Positions 24,878-38,531 of a stretch of 64,000 nucleotides of DNA are shown here, one piece after another (the stretch's first letter is position 1; each line of letters starts with the position of its first letter). The notes below the pieces were generated by a model. It saw nothing but the letters and a program-made list of their open reading frames with translations, did no database searches and had not been told where the DNA came from. Source of the DNA: Ooceraea biroi (lineage: Eukaryota; Arthropoda; Insecta; Hymenoptera; Formicidae); assembly GCF_003672135.1 (NCBI RefSeq), contig NC_039510.1, positions 13,578,001-13,642,000 of the forward strand, read 5' to 3'. Both the position numbers and the translations under genes were made by a program.

Positions 24878-26089
24878 TTGAGAAACGACCGTACTCGGCC
24901 TGATGACGCACTTCGTCGTAGCTGCGATCTCCTCCGTTTGGAGAAACGATATTCCTTCGCACACCCTTCATCTTCTTCAATAAGCCATGTTTCGTCAGTA
25001 CCAAATGGTAAAAAAGTGTGCTTCGATGTGTCGGCGTTCGACAGTCGATGCGGTGCTGCACGGAAAGTACGCGAACAGCGGTGAGCAGAATGCTCGTTTC
25101 CCAGGGAGACAGTCGGCCTCCCCTTCGTCGCGGACGACGATTTTGGCCCTTAACCTTAACGACGGTCGCGATCCAAATGGCGAAATTAACGATTTACGGA
25201 AACGGAAGTGGAACGTACGTTGAGCCGACGTTGCGGCTCAACACTCGCACTCGTACGATTCAAGATAATCGTAGTTCTCTGAATCTGGTGGAAATTTGCA
25301 ACGACGGATTCTCGATTTGCAATATTCCTTCTGTTTCTTTTCTTTGCGAGTGCTAATCTCTCTTGAAATACGATGCCAATCTTTGCTTTCACAGCTGCTT
25401 TGACTTCAGTTGAGTTTCCGAACGTAGGGGAAGAAGACAACGCGAAGGGAACGTCATCACGTGCGGAAAATTTAAATTGAGATTATCCAAATGCGAAATT
25501 GAACAAACCTTTTTTTTCTATTCTTTTCTATTTAATTTCTATTCTTGTATTATCATTAAATTGTGAATTTATTTAGAAAATTGAAATCTCGACGCTGCAC
25601 GCAGACTACAAATTTAAATTGAAAGACTAGGCTGTTCTGATCAGTAACTGACCAATCATTAAACGAACAGATTTCGACAAAAGAATCAAGATTGAGACAA
25701 GTGTTCAAAATATTTAAAAAATATCAATATTTCATATTTATATGTAAACTAATATTTTAAGTAGCACATTTTTCTAGAACAGATACGATCTTATTGGTCA
25801 ACAATATAGAAAATTTCTTCATTTAGTAACTCCCGCTATTCCTTGCGGAAGTACTCAATTGACTCCCTAAAAAATCGCCCCTAGCATCCTAACCTGACTC
25901 TAACCCAACCTGACCTAACATAGACCCACCTGATATGGCGATTTTTCCTCTCGTCGTCGCATCGAAGGTTCACGATACTCTGTGAAGGTAGCGATTGTGG
26001 AACAGCTGTTCATTGCCTGCTGGCCGTCTTCGGCTACCTGCCGCCGCGATTGACGTAATTTCGCGAGATTTTTCGAGAGCGACGAGAAA
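24878..26089. promoter_or_regulatory. Bidirectional promoter region of RNF10 and NOC4L
   Basis: About 1.2 kb separates two divergent start codons, so the genes probably share a promoter. Near the NOC4L side an 11-base inverted repeat (AAAAAATCGCC at 25869-25879; GGCGATTTTT at 25937-25946) brackets a cluster of CCTAAC and AACCTGAC words. No TATA box is apparent. Confidence 0.5.
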
Positions 26090-28662
26090 ATGACGGATGC
26101 ATCAGATTTGCCGGGTGCTTCTACTAGTCAGAGAGCAACGTCGAGGCTCCTACGACAGCGTGCTCAAGAATTCCTCACCTCGCGCAAGCACGCAAACAAT
26201 CTCGTGGACATAATCGGACAGTGGGACGTGAGTATCGCACGAGAGCGTCGGATTTATATTTCCATTTTTCGCAGTTACAAGCAATAACCGAAGAATATTT
26301 CTTCCTCTCTGCTCGTAGGAATCTACGTATTCATGTCTGCTCACAACGGAAATGATATTCATGGAAGTATTAAGACGCGGCGATATGTTATGTCTTGAAC
26401 GTATGATAGCTCTTACTACCTCGGGTGAGTCTGGAATGCAAATTGGTAATAATTTGTTTAGTGATTGGTAATAAGGCTCCTCGTATTAACTTGCTTATTA
26501 GCGCTTGCTTTGGAAACGCATCTCTTACAACTTACAAAACAAAATTATCAAGCGTGTATACAATTGTTATCGGCTAATTGTTATCTTGGAGAATTGACGC
26601 GAGCATGTACAACTTGTAAATCCAGTCTTTAATAACCTCTTTGAATTTTTAAACCTTTATATCAAATGGATGTGATTATTATACTTGTAATAATAATATA
26701 AGAATACCAATATATTCCTATCTTATTAAAAATAACCAATTTATATTTCCTAATATTGTACACAACACAGACGCTAGCCCTGAATCTCGCTATATCATGT
26801 GGTTGAAAAATTGCTATGAGGAAGTTTGGAAGAAGATATTAGCGTCTATGGATACGTGCCGATCAGCCATACAATTACAAGCCCTCACCACCGCGATAAA
26901 GTTGATGGCGGAAGAGGGTAAAGCACCATTGGAACCTCGCAACAATCTCGGCTATCACTTTCCTCTGCATCGTCTGAAACCTATCCTCATGATGTTACTC
27001 TCAACAGAAAAGGACAATACTAATTTAATATCAAGATTCCAAGAGATCGCCGAATACTCTGACGCTTTATATTATACGTGGAAATGTCTTCCCTCTCTTA
27101 CTCCAAAGAGACAACCTCCAGAAGTTCAGATTAAGAATTTCTTGGAACTTATAGATAAGATACCACTGCCAAAAGAAGGAGAAGGTAAGACTGCTTTGAG
27201 AAACTTATACGTTCTATGAAATGAATTTGTTGGAAATAAACATTTCACATAATTCCTCTATTTTTTTACTATATGAGAATTTAAAGAATAATGTTAATCT
27301 ATTGTTGCACGTTAAACGCAATCATTACTAATCGTTGACTTTTTTGTCACACATACACACCTGTATAGATATATATTAATTTTTTATTCCACAAAATTCC
27401 AACCTGATGTGATCTTAAATTTTCACTGCAGCTTCACATTTTTGCTTGTGTTTATTTACTATTTATATTCTTATAAATACAAATGATGTAATAGTTGAAT
27501 GTTTATAACTATTTCAGAATCCAAAATATCAGACAATAAAGGATTCTTGTGCGGACCGCAAGCAGGTAAGAAATTATATTATCGCTATAATCATATATTA
27601 TCTAATCTATTTTATGTATATGTGTTGAGATAAATTTATCACATCTTTATCGTCAATGTTCCTACATTATTACTATTATATTCTATTAGGTACTGCATTC
27701 ACATGGGATCAATCGGCTGTTAAGGGTGCGCTGAACAAAGTATGGGCCTGTGTTATGCACTGGGAATTAACACCGCAGTTACATAAACAGCTGTTAATAG
27801 TTTTATTGGAACGGGTCATGCCGCATTTAGAGAAACCAGTGCTATTGACCGACTTCCTCATGGATTCTCTAGACGTGGACGGTCCGGTCGGTGTGCTCGC
27901 GTTACAGGGTGTATTCACATTAGTGACCAAGCACAATCTAGAGTATCCGAATATCTTCACCAAGTTGTATTCAATGTTCGAGCCCGAGATCTTTCACACG
28001 AAGTACAAGGCTCGTCTATTCTACTTGTCCGACCTGTTTCTTAGTTCGACGTAAGTACCTTACGCTTTTAGAATCGCACCTACTTAATTAAATTAGATTT
28101 TTATTATTACGTATCATTATTTAAATATTATTTAAACATGATGCTTTCTTTCCTTAGACATCTACCAGAGGCATTAGTAGCGGCATTCGCGAAACGACTC
28201 GCACGTCTAACGCTGGTCGCTCCGCCGGAGGACATTCTAATAATCGTGTTCTTCGTGGGCAATCTGTTGCTGCGACATCCAGGATTGAAAAGGTTGATCG
28301 ATCATCCACAGGGCGGCGAAATCCCGTCAGACCTTAGCAGCGGCGCGGGTGACCCATTCCTCATGGAAGAGCGCGATCCATTGCTGAGTAACGCGTTACT
28401 CAGCAGCCTCTGGGAGATCAGGGCGCTGCAGTGGCACATCTTACCCAGTATCGCCAGCGCCGCACGTTTCATCCGCGAGCCACTGCCCTCCGTCGAGTAC
28501 GACATGGCCTCGGCGTTGGAGCATACCGGTGATCATCTCTTCGATCGCGAATTAAGGAACAAGGTGAAAGACATCATGCTGACATTCGAGAGACCAAGCT
28601 CTATGGCGTTACCAAAAGGAGAGAGATTATTGCAATATTGGCAGCTCACGAGCACACATTAA
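26090..28662 (+). CDS. NOC4L: Nucleolar complex protein 4 homologue
   Basis: Six exons: 26090-26227, 26319-26424, 26771-27184, 27518-27565, 27690-28050 and 28158-28662, giving 523 aa (human 516). The C-terminal half is the CBF/Mak21 domain: LYSMFEPEIFHTKYKARLFY, then LSDLFLSSTHLPEALVAAF, AKRLARL, NLLLRHP and SLWEIRALQWH. Noc4 pairs with Nop14 in the SSU processome and is needed for 40S subunit maturation and export in the nucleolus. The N-terminal exons align more weakly but phases are consistent throughout. The 48-base exon at 27518 is small; its flanking GT-AG signals and preserved phase support it. AATAAA at 28725-28730 is a likely poly(A) signal 63 bases after the stop. Confidence 0.95.
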
Positions 28663-29905
28663 TCCTGCAGTAAGAGTGCAATATAGCAGCATGAGACAGA
28701 AAGAAATAGAGATTTATTGAGAGAAATAAATATTGATTTATTTTAAGTACGGATTATACGTAGATGCATAACGTTTACATAAACAGCGAAACAGCGTTAT
28801 TTTCTGTCCTATGTTTTATATAATTTTATTAAAGATTGAGTGTTTGTTGAACGTTTTTTTGAGCACAGTAGAATAAAAATTTTATCATTTCTGTATTTTG
28901 ACAGTATTAAAATAGAAAGGAAACGTAGGTCTGTTCTTGTGTAAGTGCTACGTTGAAGTCGGATAATTGTCTCATAATACAAGATCGTTGTATAGTCATT
29001 GATAATTCGTGAAAGGAATCTTTATTTGCACAATTTGAGAAATAAATATTCGAATACAACTCTAATCGAGTCTGTCGATATAAAATAAACGAAACATTTT
29101 GTTTTTTTTATTTTTGACATATTAAACGTTTTACGATTACAAAGCAGCATTGAGATATTTTTATTCCATTAATTATTTATGGATGTATAATGAAGAAAAC
29201 GCTCGTTTTCGATATTTGTAGTAATATCGAAATATTTTTTTAAACCGAGATCCGCGAGTTAAAGCTGCAGTCGAAAAGATTAATACGTTAACACATTATT
29301 CGCCGTACGCAAATGAATTTATGTGATCACGCATTAATTTTACGATATACGCAAATTAATTCCATGCATTCTTTTAATTGAATAATTTTAACTAAAATTA
29401 AATGATTCTAGCTAAAAAAAAAAAAAACATAATAGCAATGCATTGAACGCAGCGGAAAGGCTGATTTTATTGATTTTTTTCTACATTATGAAACAGTCAA
29501 TAAATAAAATCGCCTGAAATTAATAAACGTTTATTCGCTTTATAGATATGAAATTCGCAAAATCTGTAAATATGCAGCATCACCAGTTACCAGTATACTT
29601 TTTTCAAAGTGTAACTACTTATTTGTACGCGCATAAATAAGAGTCTATTAAATTGAAGGATATAATTTAACAGATAATTCTGATTTATTTGTATATACCA
29701 CAGTGTTGCCGATATGTACAAAGCTTCATGAAGCTTAACAATCGTGATGAATATATCTCTCTGTCTTTCTCTATTTCTATCTATCTATGTATATATATAT
29801 ACTGTTTTTATCATTAATATCCTTTGATATGTATCAACAAAGCATTTTGTATATTTGCGCCTCACTTTTATGTACATCAGTAAACGATAAATTATTTCGA
29901 TAATA
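28663..29905. other. Convergent 3' UTRs of NOC4L and TTK
   Basis: Very AT-rich. Holds the NOC4L poly(A) signal and, further right, minus-strand AATAAA candidates for TTK near 29680. No coding exon seen. Confidence 0.6.
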
Positions 29906-32900
29906 TTATGTATGATTTCGCTTTGTGTCCAATACCTGAAAAGAGATATAATAAAACGGTTTATTAATCTTTATTCAACTCGTTTTTTGGTTGCGATATG
30001 TATAACGAGATTAGTTTTGCTTAACGCGATTGCTCTTAAACTCTTTTGATATTTTATTTCATGTTATATACTAGTCGTACACTATTTATGAATTAATACT
30101 TATAATTTTCAATTTCTCTAATTATTTCTTCTTGATAATAGAAAAATATACTCTATATAATATCAGAAATTCCCCTTTTCACGCTTACTTAAGAGTAGAT
30201 ACTATTTTTCTATTATAATCTATCTATTTTTCTGTTTCTTATACATTTTCTATCTTGTTACACTTTTTCATACTTCTTGTCTAAAGTTAAACTTGCACTT
30301 TTAAAGTACCCTCTACCTCTCTCGGGAAGAATCTGTTTCAGCGTGAGAACAATCTATGATCACTTACTTGGATGAACTGCCGCCATTCATCTTCGTTCAG
30401 AGTACGCTTTATCTTCACGAGTACGTTAGCTGGAATATCAGGAACTACCGAAGTTAGTGTGGCATGTTGTGAGGTAGGTAGGTATTGCACCTGCAGTAAT
30501 TGTGACACTGTAGATCTCATCTTTGGATCGTGCTGAAGGCACTTGCGCATCACGTCGATCAGGACGGGCGGTATGTGTTCACAATTCTTTGCATCGCCGC
30601 CACTTGTCGATCTCGTCACTGGAAACGAGATGTTCGGTTTCGGATTAGTTATGGCGTTCACCTTCGCCCATTGAGACCGTATATGGTGAAAAGGCGTCTG
30701 TCCGTACACCATACTGTACAAAATGCATCCCAATGACCATACATCCGATTTGAAGTTTATCTGTTGTTGGGAGGAGAAAAATATTGCAATTTATTCTGAA
30801 ATTTATGATTAGTGATCTGCGATAATACAAATGATTTTTTTGTCTTTTTCAGATATATATAATATCTGTTTCGAATTATTAATTGATACTTAAATATTAT
30901 TTTCGTCTCACCTTGTATTTGACTTTATGAGTAGGCGAATCCGCGTTTCCACCAATGTCCATCAAAGCTTCCGGACTGATGTAATTTAACGTGCCGATCG
31001 TATTATTCTTTAAAACGGACGTCATCTCTGAATTTATACTGGAAGCGATCCCGAAGTCTATCAGTTTAAGCCGACCTCGTACAAGTAAATAATTTCCTGG
31101 TTTCAAGTCCGAATGTATGACTCCTGAACGCAAAGATATATTTTCCATTATCACAGAATTGTAAAATAGTGTCCGTGATTCTGTCTGTCAATGTATTATC
31201 ATTGCGAGACTTACCATTATCGTGTATGTGTTTCACAGCCGTGAGCATTTCGGTCCAATAGTACAGAATCATCGTGAACGGAATTTGCTTCTCCTGAGAC
31301 ATGGATCTGAGAAGTCGACTGAGATCGGTGTCGCCCATTTCCATTATCACGTACACCATCGATTCTCGGATGTGGCTGAAACAATGGAGTGGAATTAACG
31401 AGACGATCGTCGGACATAAATATTTTCGTCCATTAACTTCCACATTGGGATCTTTAAAGAAATTTTCTCACGAATATTGTTATTTCCATATATCTATCTT
31501 TCGACCAATGTATACTCACTAGTCGAACATTTTGATAACGCAGGGCGCCTGTAACTTATGCAGCATAGTGATCTCGTCCAAACAGCCCTGAGCCGCCTCC
31601 TTGTCCATTTTGCTCAAGTCCACGCACTTAATGGCGAGCATCTCGCCCGAAGACAGGTCCTGCACCCGTAACACCTCGCCGCTCATTCCCCGACCTAGAG
31701 AACCCAGGATCAAATACTCTTTGTCCTTGACGAATAGAGTTTTACCACTTTGTCGTTGCGGGAGTAGACTCGTTGGCACGGAGAACTGTACACTCGCTAC
31801 TTTGTCCGCGATTTGCCGCACCTCCTCACGGACTGGATAATGTCTCTCGCGGACTGGATAATGCTCATGCACGCTCGCATGCTCCACACTCGGAACGGAG
31901 CTACCCTGCTCCTTGTACTTTCGTGAAGAATCCTGTACTACTTTTGCACTCGTATTGACGCCGACTGTCAGCTGGTTCGACTCGTTCTGACTCTGCATAG
32001 CCCGCCCATCGCTTCCCACAGATGCATTGGGTACGCACTGCTTGTCCTTCATTTCTTCGACAAGCTTTGTCGGTTTCAAATCTGAATGTAATTCGACAGT
32101 TCCAACCGTTTTTCTGTTTCTGTTCTCTTGTTGCGCCTCGGATGTTGCGATGCTCTTAGCTTCAGGACGTGTGTGCAACAGGGGTGTCTTCGATTCCACG
32201 GGATAACTCAAGGTATCGCCATGCGCCAATGCAGCATCCACTAGAGGCCGTCTTACATTCCTGTAGGGTCGATCGATTCCGGAAAAGCTATAATTGGATT
32301 GCAGTCATATATATTTTTAATAAAATACATAGCTATCAATAAATCAGTGAAGATCATGTACCTCGATGGCTCCGCTTTCTCCGCAATAGGTGTGCAAATT
32401 GTATTCCTAGGCGTTTGCACGTGCTCCCGCGCAAAAAGATTTTTCCCCTCTGCCTGTATGGATCTGACATTATTGTGACACCAAGTGGACAATATCGTGG
32501 ACGGAGTCTGGACGTGACTTTTGCTTGCATCACCGGACATCTTATTTTGTGGAGTACAAAACAATTGCTTATGCGACATACACGAATTCGGGTGCATCGA
32601 GCTGATCTGCAAGTGCTTCATCGGAGTGTCCAAGACCAAGCGATTAGCTGTCGTTAACGATTTCCCCGTTTTTTCGCTTAACGAAGGCGTGCTGAATTCC
32701 GCGTGCGAACTCTTCGCTGGTGTATACCTCTCGTTCGCTTCGTACCTCGCGACGCCGAACTGTGAGCTATGTCTCATAGGATGCATCGAGCTCCCGAACG
32801 TCTGAGGCACACCGCTGAGGGACTCCGCTGCGGTACTTGGACCCTTCAACGTTTGCGACTCCTCCTCACGATCTTTGCTCGTCTGCTCAGTAAAACTGTG

Positions 32901-33740
32901 TGTGCCTTTAAGCCATTGCTCCTCTTTGCTTATATGTGACAAATAAGTGTCGCTAGCTCTCGATAACAGCGTCTTACTTTCTGCTGACACGTTATACGGA
33001 TATTCTTCCCTTCTTTTTAACATATCTGGTGCGTAAGCGTTCTCGTGAAGTAACTGGACACTACTCGTCGACGGTAAATTTCTGTTCGTATCAGGTTTTG
33101 CACTGTAATCACCTGTAAAAATCGACAACGATGGTGGAGATGAGGCCACACCCATCGAACAGTCACGTACAGTATCGACTTGGTGACCCCTCAAAGCATG
33201 ATGCGATATATTATTGTCTTGCTTTTGCACGTCGTATTTACAGTTATAAGTTTCTTGTTTACTCGTACTACTCACTGGCAACTGGCTCCCAAAATTTACA
33301 CCATTAACTCTGTACTCCTCCTTATCACTTGTACAGCTAATTCTTTTCTGTGTGTAAGAGACGGACTCACAATTTCCTTCCGGCAACGTACACGCACTGT
33401 TCGGGAATCCGTCCATCGAATCGATCGGAGGGTTGCTACTTTTGCATGGAGGCGCTTCCTCAAACGTGTCTTCTCCAATATTTTGTGACAGAGGCCGTGG
33501 TTCATCGAAATCTGACTCATTCTCGAATTTAAGGGACTTTTTTTCACTTTCATCATCATCATCATCATCCTCATCGTTGGCGTTATCCTCGTCGTCATCG
33601 TCATCATCCTCACACATTTGCATAAGCTCCTTGAGACGTACCGGCTGAGATTTTGGCAGTGCGACGTTTTGCATTGTCAGTCTGCCAGTACTAATGCTAT
33701 CAAAACTATATCTATCCTTTGTTGTAAGATCTGACATCAT
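29906..33740 (-). CDS. TTK: Dual-specificity kinase TTK/Mps1 (spindle assembly checkpoint)
   Basis: Coding exons: 33740-32362, 32287-31520, 31375-31215, 31123-30912, 30760-30368 and a small terminal exon 29935-29906, about 980 aa. An acceptor at 33764 just upstream of the ATG shows a 5' UTR intron. The N-terminal 600 residues are poorly conserved and contain an Asp/Glu run near residues 43-70. The kinase domain is near the C-terminus: glycine loop LGRGMSGEV, catalytic lysine in AIKCVD, HSDLKPGNYLL, IDFGIA, SPEA, SDVWSLGCILYSMVYG. This HSDLKP form is typical of Mps1. The kinase phosphorylates MELT motifs on Knl1 at unattached kinetochores (Drosophila ald). The last exon adds only nine codons after FIQ; reading past that donor would instead add SDHRLFSR, so the extreme C-terminus is uncertain. 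Confidence 0.94.
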
Positions 33741-33762
33741 CGAGAAGGGTAATTTTTACTGG

Positions 33763-34455
33763 CCTGCAAGAGAAAGCATTATAATTTAGCTTAATAACTT
33801 TTTTTCAAAGAAAATCACATAAAATAGAAAAATCATGTATAATGAGAGAAAAGTTAGAGATAGTTATTATAATATGATAGAACTCATTTTGACACATTTA
33901 CAAAGATAAATTGAAGAACACTTTTGACCTCCAAGACAAACAGTAATAAAATGACAGAAATCCACAAATCATTCTATTATTCTTCAGAGATTGATAGCTA
34001 CACTGACTGTCGCTTTCCAGAGCAAATATTTACCTCAACACAAACGCTCGTTTGCCTCGATTATAGTTTATATAAAAGATCCATCGATAAGTAATCGATA
34101 CCAAGTTGTTCTGACCTCGCAATGAAGCCTCGAAGAGGCTCGCTTTCACGCTTTTACTGCGAACACCTGGCGAGCATCCTCCAACAAAAATCTATCAAGT
34201 CGAGCAGTAGACTGTGCGTTAAACAAAGAAATCAACGATCAGACGCGCGAGTTCACGAATCTATTGATTGACTTCGTCCTACGTAACAGTGATTTATATT
34301 CGCGTGCAGACGATTATTTACATGTTTTGATATCCTTTTGTGCGGTCACTTTCGAACTTGAATGCGTCATGCTTACCGGTTTTCGCATTACGTCTAACAT
34401 TTGAATTCATAAAGCGCAACGCTCATTGGTTACAGTTTAGGGAATGTTTTGGTCG
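33763..34455 (-). promoter_or_regulatory. 5' leader and probable promoter of TTK
   Basis: A polypyrimidine tract and CAG acceptor at 33764-33766 mark a 5' UTR intron; the transcription start must lie further right, probably in the more CpG-rich stretch around 34080-34400. No TATA box stands out. Confidence 0.4.
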
Positions 34456-34551
34456 CATTATGTTGCCAGTACTGGTATTCATTCTGCCCTCTTCATTTGG
34501 TGACTAATAAAAATTGAAGAATAGAATTGCCAGTACTGGCACTACAGAATG
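34456..34551. repeat. Imperfect inverted repeat, possible small MITE
   Basis: Two arms, 34456-34480 and 34524-34551, both centred on TGCCAGTACTGG, pair as an inverted repeat, and pairing partly continues inward (CTTCATTT against AAATTGAAG). Small size and lack of coding suggest a short non-autonomous element; I cannot assign a family. Confidence 0.5.
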
Positions 34552-35775
34552 CAGCCAATAAATAAGGAGGAGATAGGGATATTTCGAATGAACTGAATGG
34601 AGGGATAATTGATGCACTATTTGAAAGTCATTCGATAGAAGAGTGAAAATCAGATTATTAAATTACGTACTTGAATTCTTTTTACATCGATTTTAGTTCT
34701 TTACGGATATTAAAAGTACTAAAATGTAAAATGTAAATTATAGTCATACTTTAATTTAAATGGAAATACAATATCCCTTAATTAACTGAAAAACTTAATA
34801 GAAATATTAAATCTGTCGGACTGACAATTTTGTTGAATATGAATGAACAGAAATCTAGCAATTATTTATTATACGTTGAAAAATTGGTATATATTGAATT
34901 TTATTTTCCAATCACGAATCTATTTCCTCGACGCTAATGTCCGTAAAACTGTCTTGAAAACTGTGATAGAAACGAATTTTTCACATCTTTTTTCTCTTTT
35001 CCAATACACAAAAAGCTATACAATCTTCGTCTTAAAATTGCTGCGTCTTGAATTCGCATTTATTAAATTTCTTATGCAATTACGTTTTAACAAATTGCTT
35101 CTGTCACAGTTTGCGCACAAACTACTCAACGATTAAATTAAGTTACACTTAATAGCTAATTCTTCTTTATACATTCCTTTTTGTCTTGAAAAAAAAACCC
35201 AATATAAACTGGTATTCCTCGCTTTTCAACTTTCCCAGGAAGTCCGCTCCTGCACGTTTAGGAACTACTTGGCAACGGATACGGTGACGCGACAACTTGC
35301 ACAAAACAGAGATGTGTTCTATTTATAATAATCGTTTCTTCTCTTATTTATGGTCTAATAATTATCCTAAGCGTGTTTTTTTCCTTCCTTCTCTGCCTTC
35401 GTTCTTTAATGGGTAATGCCTGAAGTCTCTATATAAACATTCATCAATTTTTTCAAGAAATAATTATAAAAAACGAGATTATTATTATTATTACAATTTA
35501 AATTATCATAACAATGATTTACGGCAAAAAAGAAATTCTCGCCTTCTCTCTTCAAGAAATATCGGAAACCTGAATATTTCTAAAGACAACAGGACGACGA
35601 GCAGATATCAAGAGAGTTGCAAGGAATAGCTCGGTGAAATATGTCATCATTGCATGAAAATATGTTGAAATAGACATATAAAAAATAATATTTTCTTTAA
35701 ATCTCGGGACACAAAATCAGGGATCGGGAATTGTAAATAATGAAAGGAAGTGTTCTAGGCTATGCGGAGATGACC
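34552..35775. other. Intergenic spacer between TTK and casein kinase 2 beta
   Basis: AT-rich, includes the CK2-beta 3' UTR at the right. The longest frame (34843-35136, +) has chance composition and no domain. Nothing else seen. Confidence 0.5.
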
Positions 35776-37197
35776 TTAACGTTTCCCATTATTATAGTTG
35801 AGAGCCCGTAACGGTGCTTTGAATGTTGACGCAGATTGTTGCTGGATCTGATATGCTAAAGGATGAATTTTAAAGCCGTATAATCTGAAAAATAAAATTC
35901 GAATTTTTTATTTTCACATACATATGCAGAAAGTTAAATTTCAAATCAATTTAAGACTTATACCGTTATGTAATGAGATCATTCATTTCGTAAAAATCTT
36001 TTATAAAAATTTCATAAACGATTATACTATTTTGTATTTTTTTTTGTCGTTATTAAGAACATTAATATATGTCTGATATTTACCTAGGTACAAATTGATT
36101 TGCCGCACGTTTCGGTCTGTATTCCGGATGGACCATAAACAGCATGTGTGGAAATCCCGTCCCAAAGTATGCTCCATCGGTATGGTGATGTCTCGAGCTT
36201 TTCGGTGTATAAACATCCATACATTTGGGACAGTAGCTCTTAACCATTGCCTCACCAGGAACATCGCTGAGTCCTAACGGTAACATGGGCTGGGATTCGC
36301 AGTACACACGTGGGCAATGACCAAAATCACCTGCTTGGTACTTTTCTATCATCTGAGCAATGCCTCGATTGGTCAGTATGTAACGCGCGTGAATGAGACC
36401 ATAAAGCATTTCTGCAGCTTGTTCAATCAAGTCTGACTGATTTGGATTATCATCTAAATCATCATCTAGCAAAGAAAATTTGATGTTACAATAATTATAT
36501 TTAATATAACTTTTTTCTTAGCTTTCTTCATTTCTTTCTTATCTTTATGTTTAATGTATTCAATAACAGCGCAATTTGATTCATTATTATTTATTATTGA
36601 GACAACTCACCTGGTTCAAGATCAAGAATCATATCCAGAGCTTGACGATAATGTGGTACTTGTTCGTTCAGTCCAGTCAAATTAAACTTATCTTGAATGT
36701 AGTCTTCATCCACCTGTATAAATGATATAATATGAACAAGAACTACAGTTATATCATTATTTTATTATTTTAACCTCAGTCTTCTAAGTAAACACGTGTA
36801 AAGTAAAAAACTCATATATTTTTATCCTACAGCAATAAACAGAAAAATAATCTCACACTGTAGCATCCACGTGCATTCAACTGTGCATTGCATACAACTT
36901 AAGCCCAGTTCCACGACTTACTTTAACTCGTTAATGAAGGAATTTACACTGCGTCACGTGTAAAATTTCTAGAAAACAAACTCTCCTGTTGGATTGAATG
37001 TCGTACATCGGACGTAGTACGAATTCTTCATCAACGAGTTAAACTCCGATTAAAGTCGTGGAACTGCGCCTTATAACGAGTCCAGTGAAAAACGAACGTA
37101 CACATTCTTGATTCAACAAACTTACCTCGCAGAAGAACTCGTTTCCGCGCAAGCCGCAAAACCATGAGATCCATGATACCTCCTCGGAGCTGCTCAT
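35776..37197 (-). CDS. CkIIbeta: Casein kinase II subunit beta
   Basis: Four coding exons: 37197-37126, 36713-36611, 36465-36084 and 35884-35776, giving 221 aa. The start MSSSEEVSWISWFCGLRGNE, the acidic loop (DDDLDDNP), the four zinc-finger cysteines (CPRVYC and YCPKC) and the C-terminal FKIHPLAYQ are almost invariant in the family. The subunit dimerises through the zinc finger and joins two catalytic alpha subunits into the CK2 tetramer in nucleus and cytoplasm. The N-terminal serines are the known autophosphorylation site. A CAG acceptor at 37202-37204, four bases before the ATG, shows a 5' UTR intron. C-terminal isoforms known in other insects could use other last exons; only one is seen here. 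Confidence 0.97.
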
Positions 37198-37200
37198 TTT

Positions 37201-37760
37201 TCTGCGGCAGAAGAAATCGTGAGGTAAATCCCGTTATCGAGCGCAAGTCTCGACCGCGATGAATTACGACGAAGGGAAGGCGACAGTCGACAGAGAGGTT
37301 ATGTACCCAAAGGGGCCAATTACTCGTTCGTTGGCTCGCTCGCTCGCGCAGTGCGCAATACACGCGTAATTGCGACGATTATCGGCGACGATTATCGATG
37401 CTTGGGTCGGGTAAATTCGGCCGGAGCGTCGCGAATGCCGAACCGACGGAGAAGAGACGGGGCTGGGAAAGCTGCGGCCAGACGGACGGACGGACGGACG
37501 AGAAACGGGGTAGCGCGGGGGTGTGTGCAATGGAGCTCGCTTTACTAGGCAAGATGCCCGACGAGTTATCCGTCCGGCGCGTTCACACCTACGTTTCCGT
37601 GGTCATTGCTGCTTCGTCAGCTGTATTTCGAGCACGATGAACAGCCCGACGCGGCCAGGAAGCGCATTACTCGTGAGAATTGCTGACGCGGAGCACAGCT
37701 ACCCGACGAAAAACCAAAAATAAACAGTCCTCGCGGCTTACCTTTTGATGCTTTGATTAG
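37201..37760 (-). promoter_or_regulatory. CpG-rich promoter and 5' UTR region of CkIIbeta
   Basis: The region upstream of the first coding exon is rich in CpG, contrasting with AT-rich neighbours, and has a short GACG tandem run near 37481-37500. The noncoding first exon probably lies here. Open frames inside have chance composition. Confidence 0.5.
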
Positions 37761-37867
37761 CCACGCTTGCTCAACCGAATGGAGTATAGATGGCGCTGAC
37801 GTTGCGCGCGCATCCTCGCCATCATCTTCGGTGCGTTCACGTTTAAAGCTGTATCCACAAACGATAA

Positions 37868-38531
37868 AGGTGCCGTTTCATGCAGCGAAATAATCGCCGC
37901 GAATGAAGGTCACGTGATCATTCGCTGTTCGCTGAAAAGTTTCAGCTTGTAGCGAATATTCGCAAGGAGCGAATATGTCTGCTCCAACTAAGAATGTCAA
38001 CTTTGCAAATTGAGTTGCAGACATGCGTATGTAATTATTAAATCTCAAATCTTCTAAAACGAGTTTAGGTAGCACAGCATGAAAGAATCCATGCACTTTC
38101 CTTTCTTGAAAAGTGGGTGCTATCCAATATTTCTTTTTACAATATCTTTTTTTCCACTTTTTCTCAAATGTAAAAGTGTAGCTGCAACTGCAGCAGCTTT
38201 TCTTTTCTGTACAATATAATAATAATTTGCTTATTGTACATATTGTACATATGCAATAACCACTGCAGTTGATGGTTATACCAAGTCCAGTTTATAACCG
38301 AGTCGTCGTCCATTACAAAGATTTCAAGATTTTCCTACAAAGTAATAATTTAATCTATATTTGTTAAATATAATATTTAAAAGCATTTCAAAATAACTGT
38401 GTATAATATTTTCTTACTATTGTTGACATGCAACCATACAGATGTGACGCTCACAAACTATTCGTGGCGAATTATTCGCTACTCGCTAAAAATCATTCGC
38501 AGCGAAAAATTCGCTGCATGAAAAGGCACCT
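37868..38531 (-). mobile_element. Decayed PIF/Harbinger-like transposon with terminal inverted repeats
   Basis: Terminal inverted repeats start AGGTGCC at 37868 and end GGCACCT at 38531; pairing runs inward through TTTCATGCAGCGAA and further GCGAAT-rich blocks. Inside, the minus strand (about 38230-37878) encodes a fragment like the N-terminal part of Harbinger transposases: a KKKYWIAPTFQERKVHGFFH stretch followed by LEDLRFNNYIRMSATQF. The nuclease domain with its DDE residues is absent, so this is a deletion derivative unable to move itself. The target-site duplication is not clear (TAA on the left, CAA on the right). Confidence 0.75.

Noticed and set aside
25890..25922. Possible telomeric CCTAA repeat
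   Set aside because: The words are irregular and few, and the location is a promoter between two housekeeping genes.
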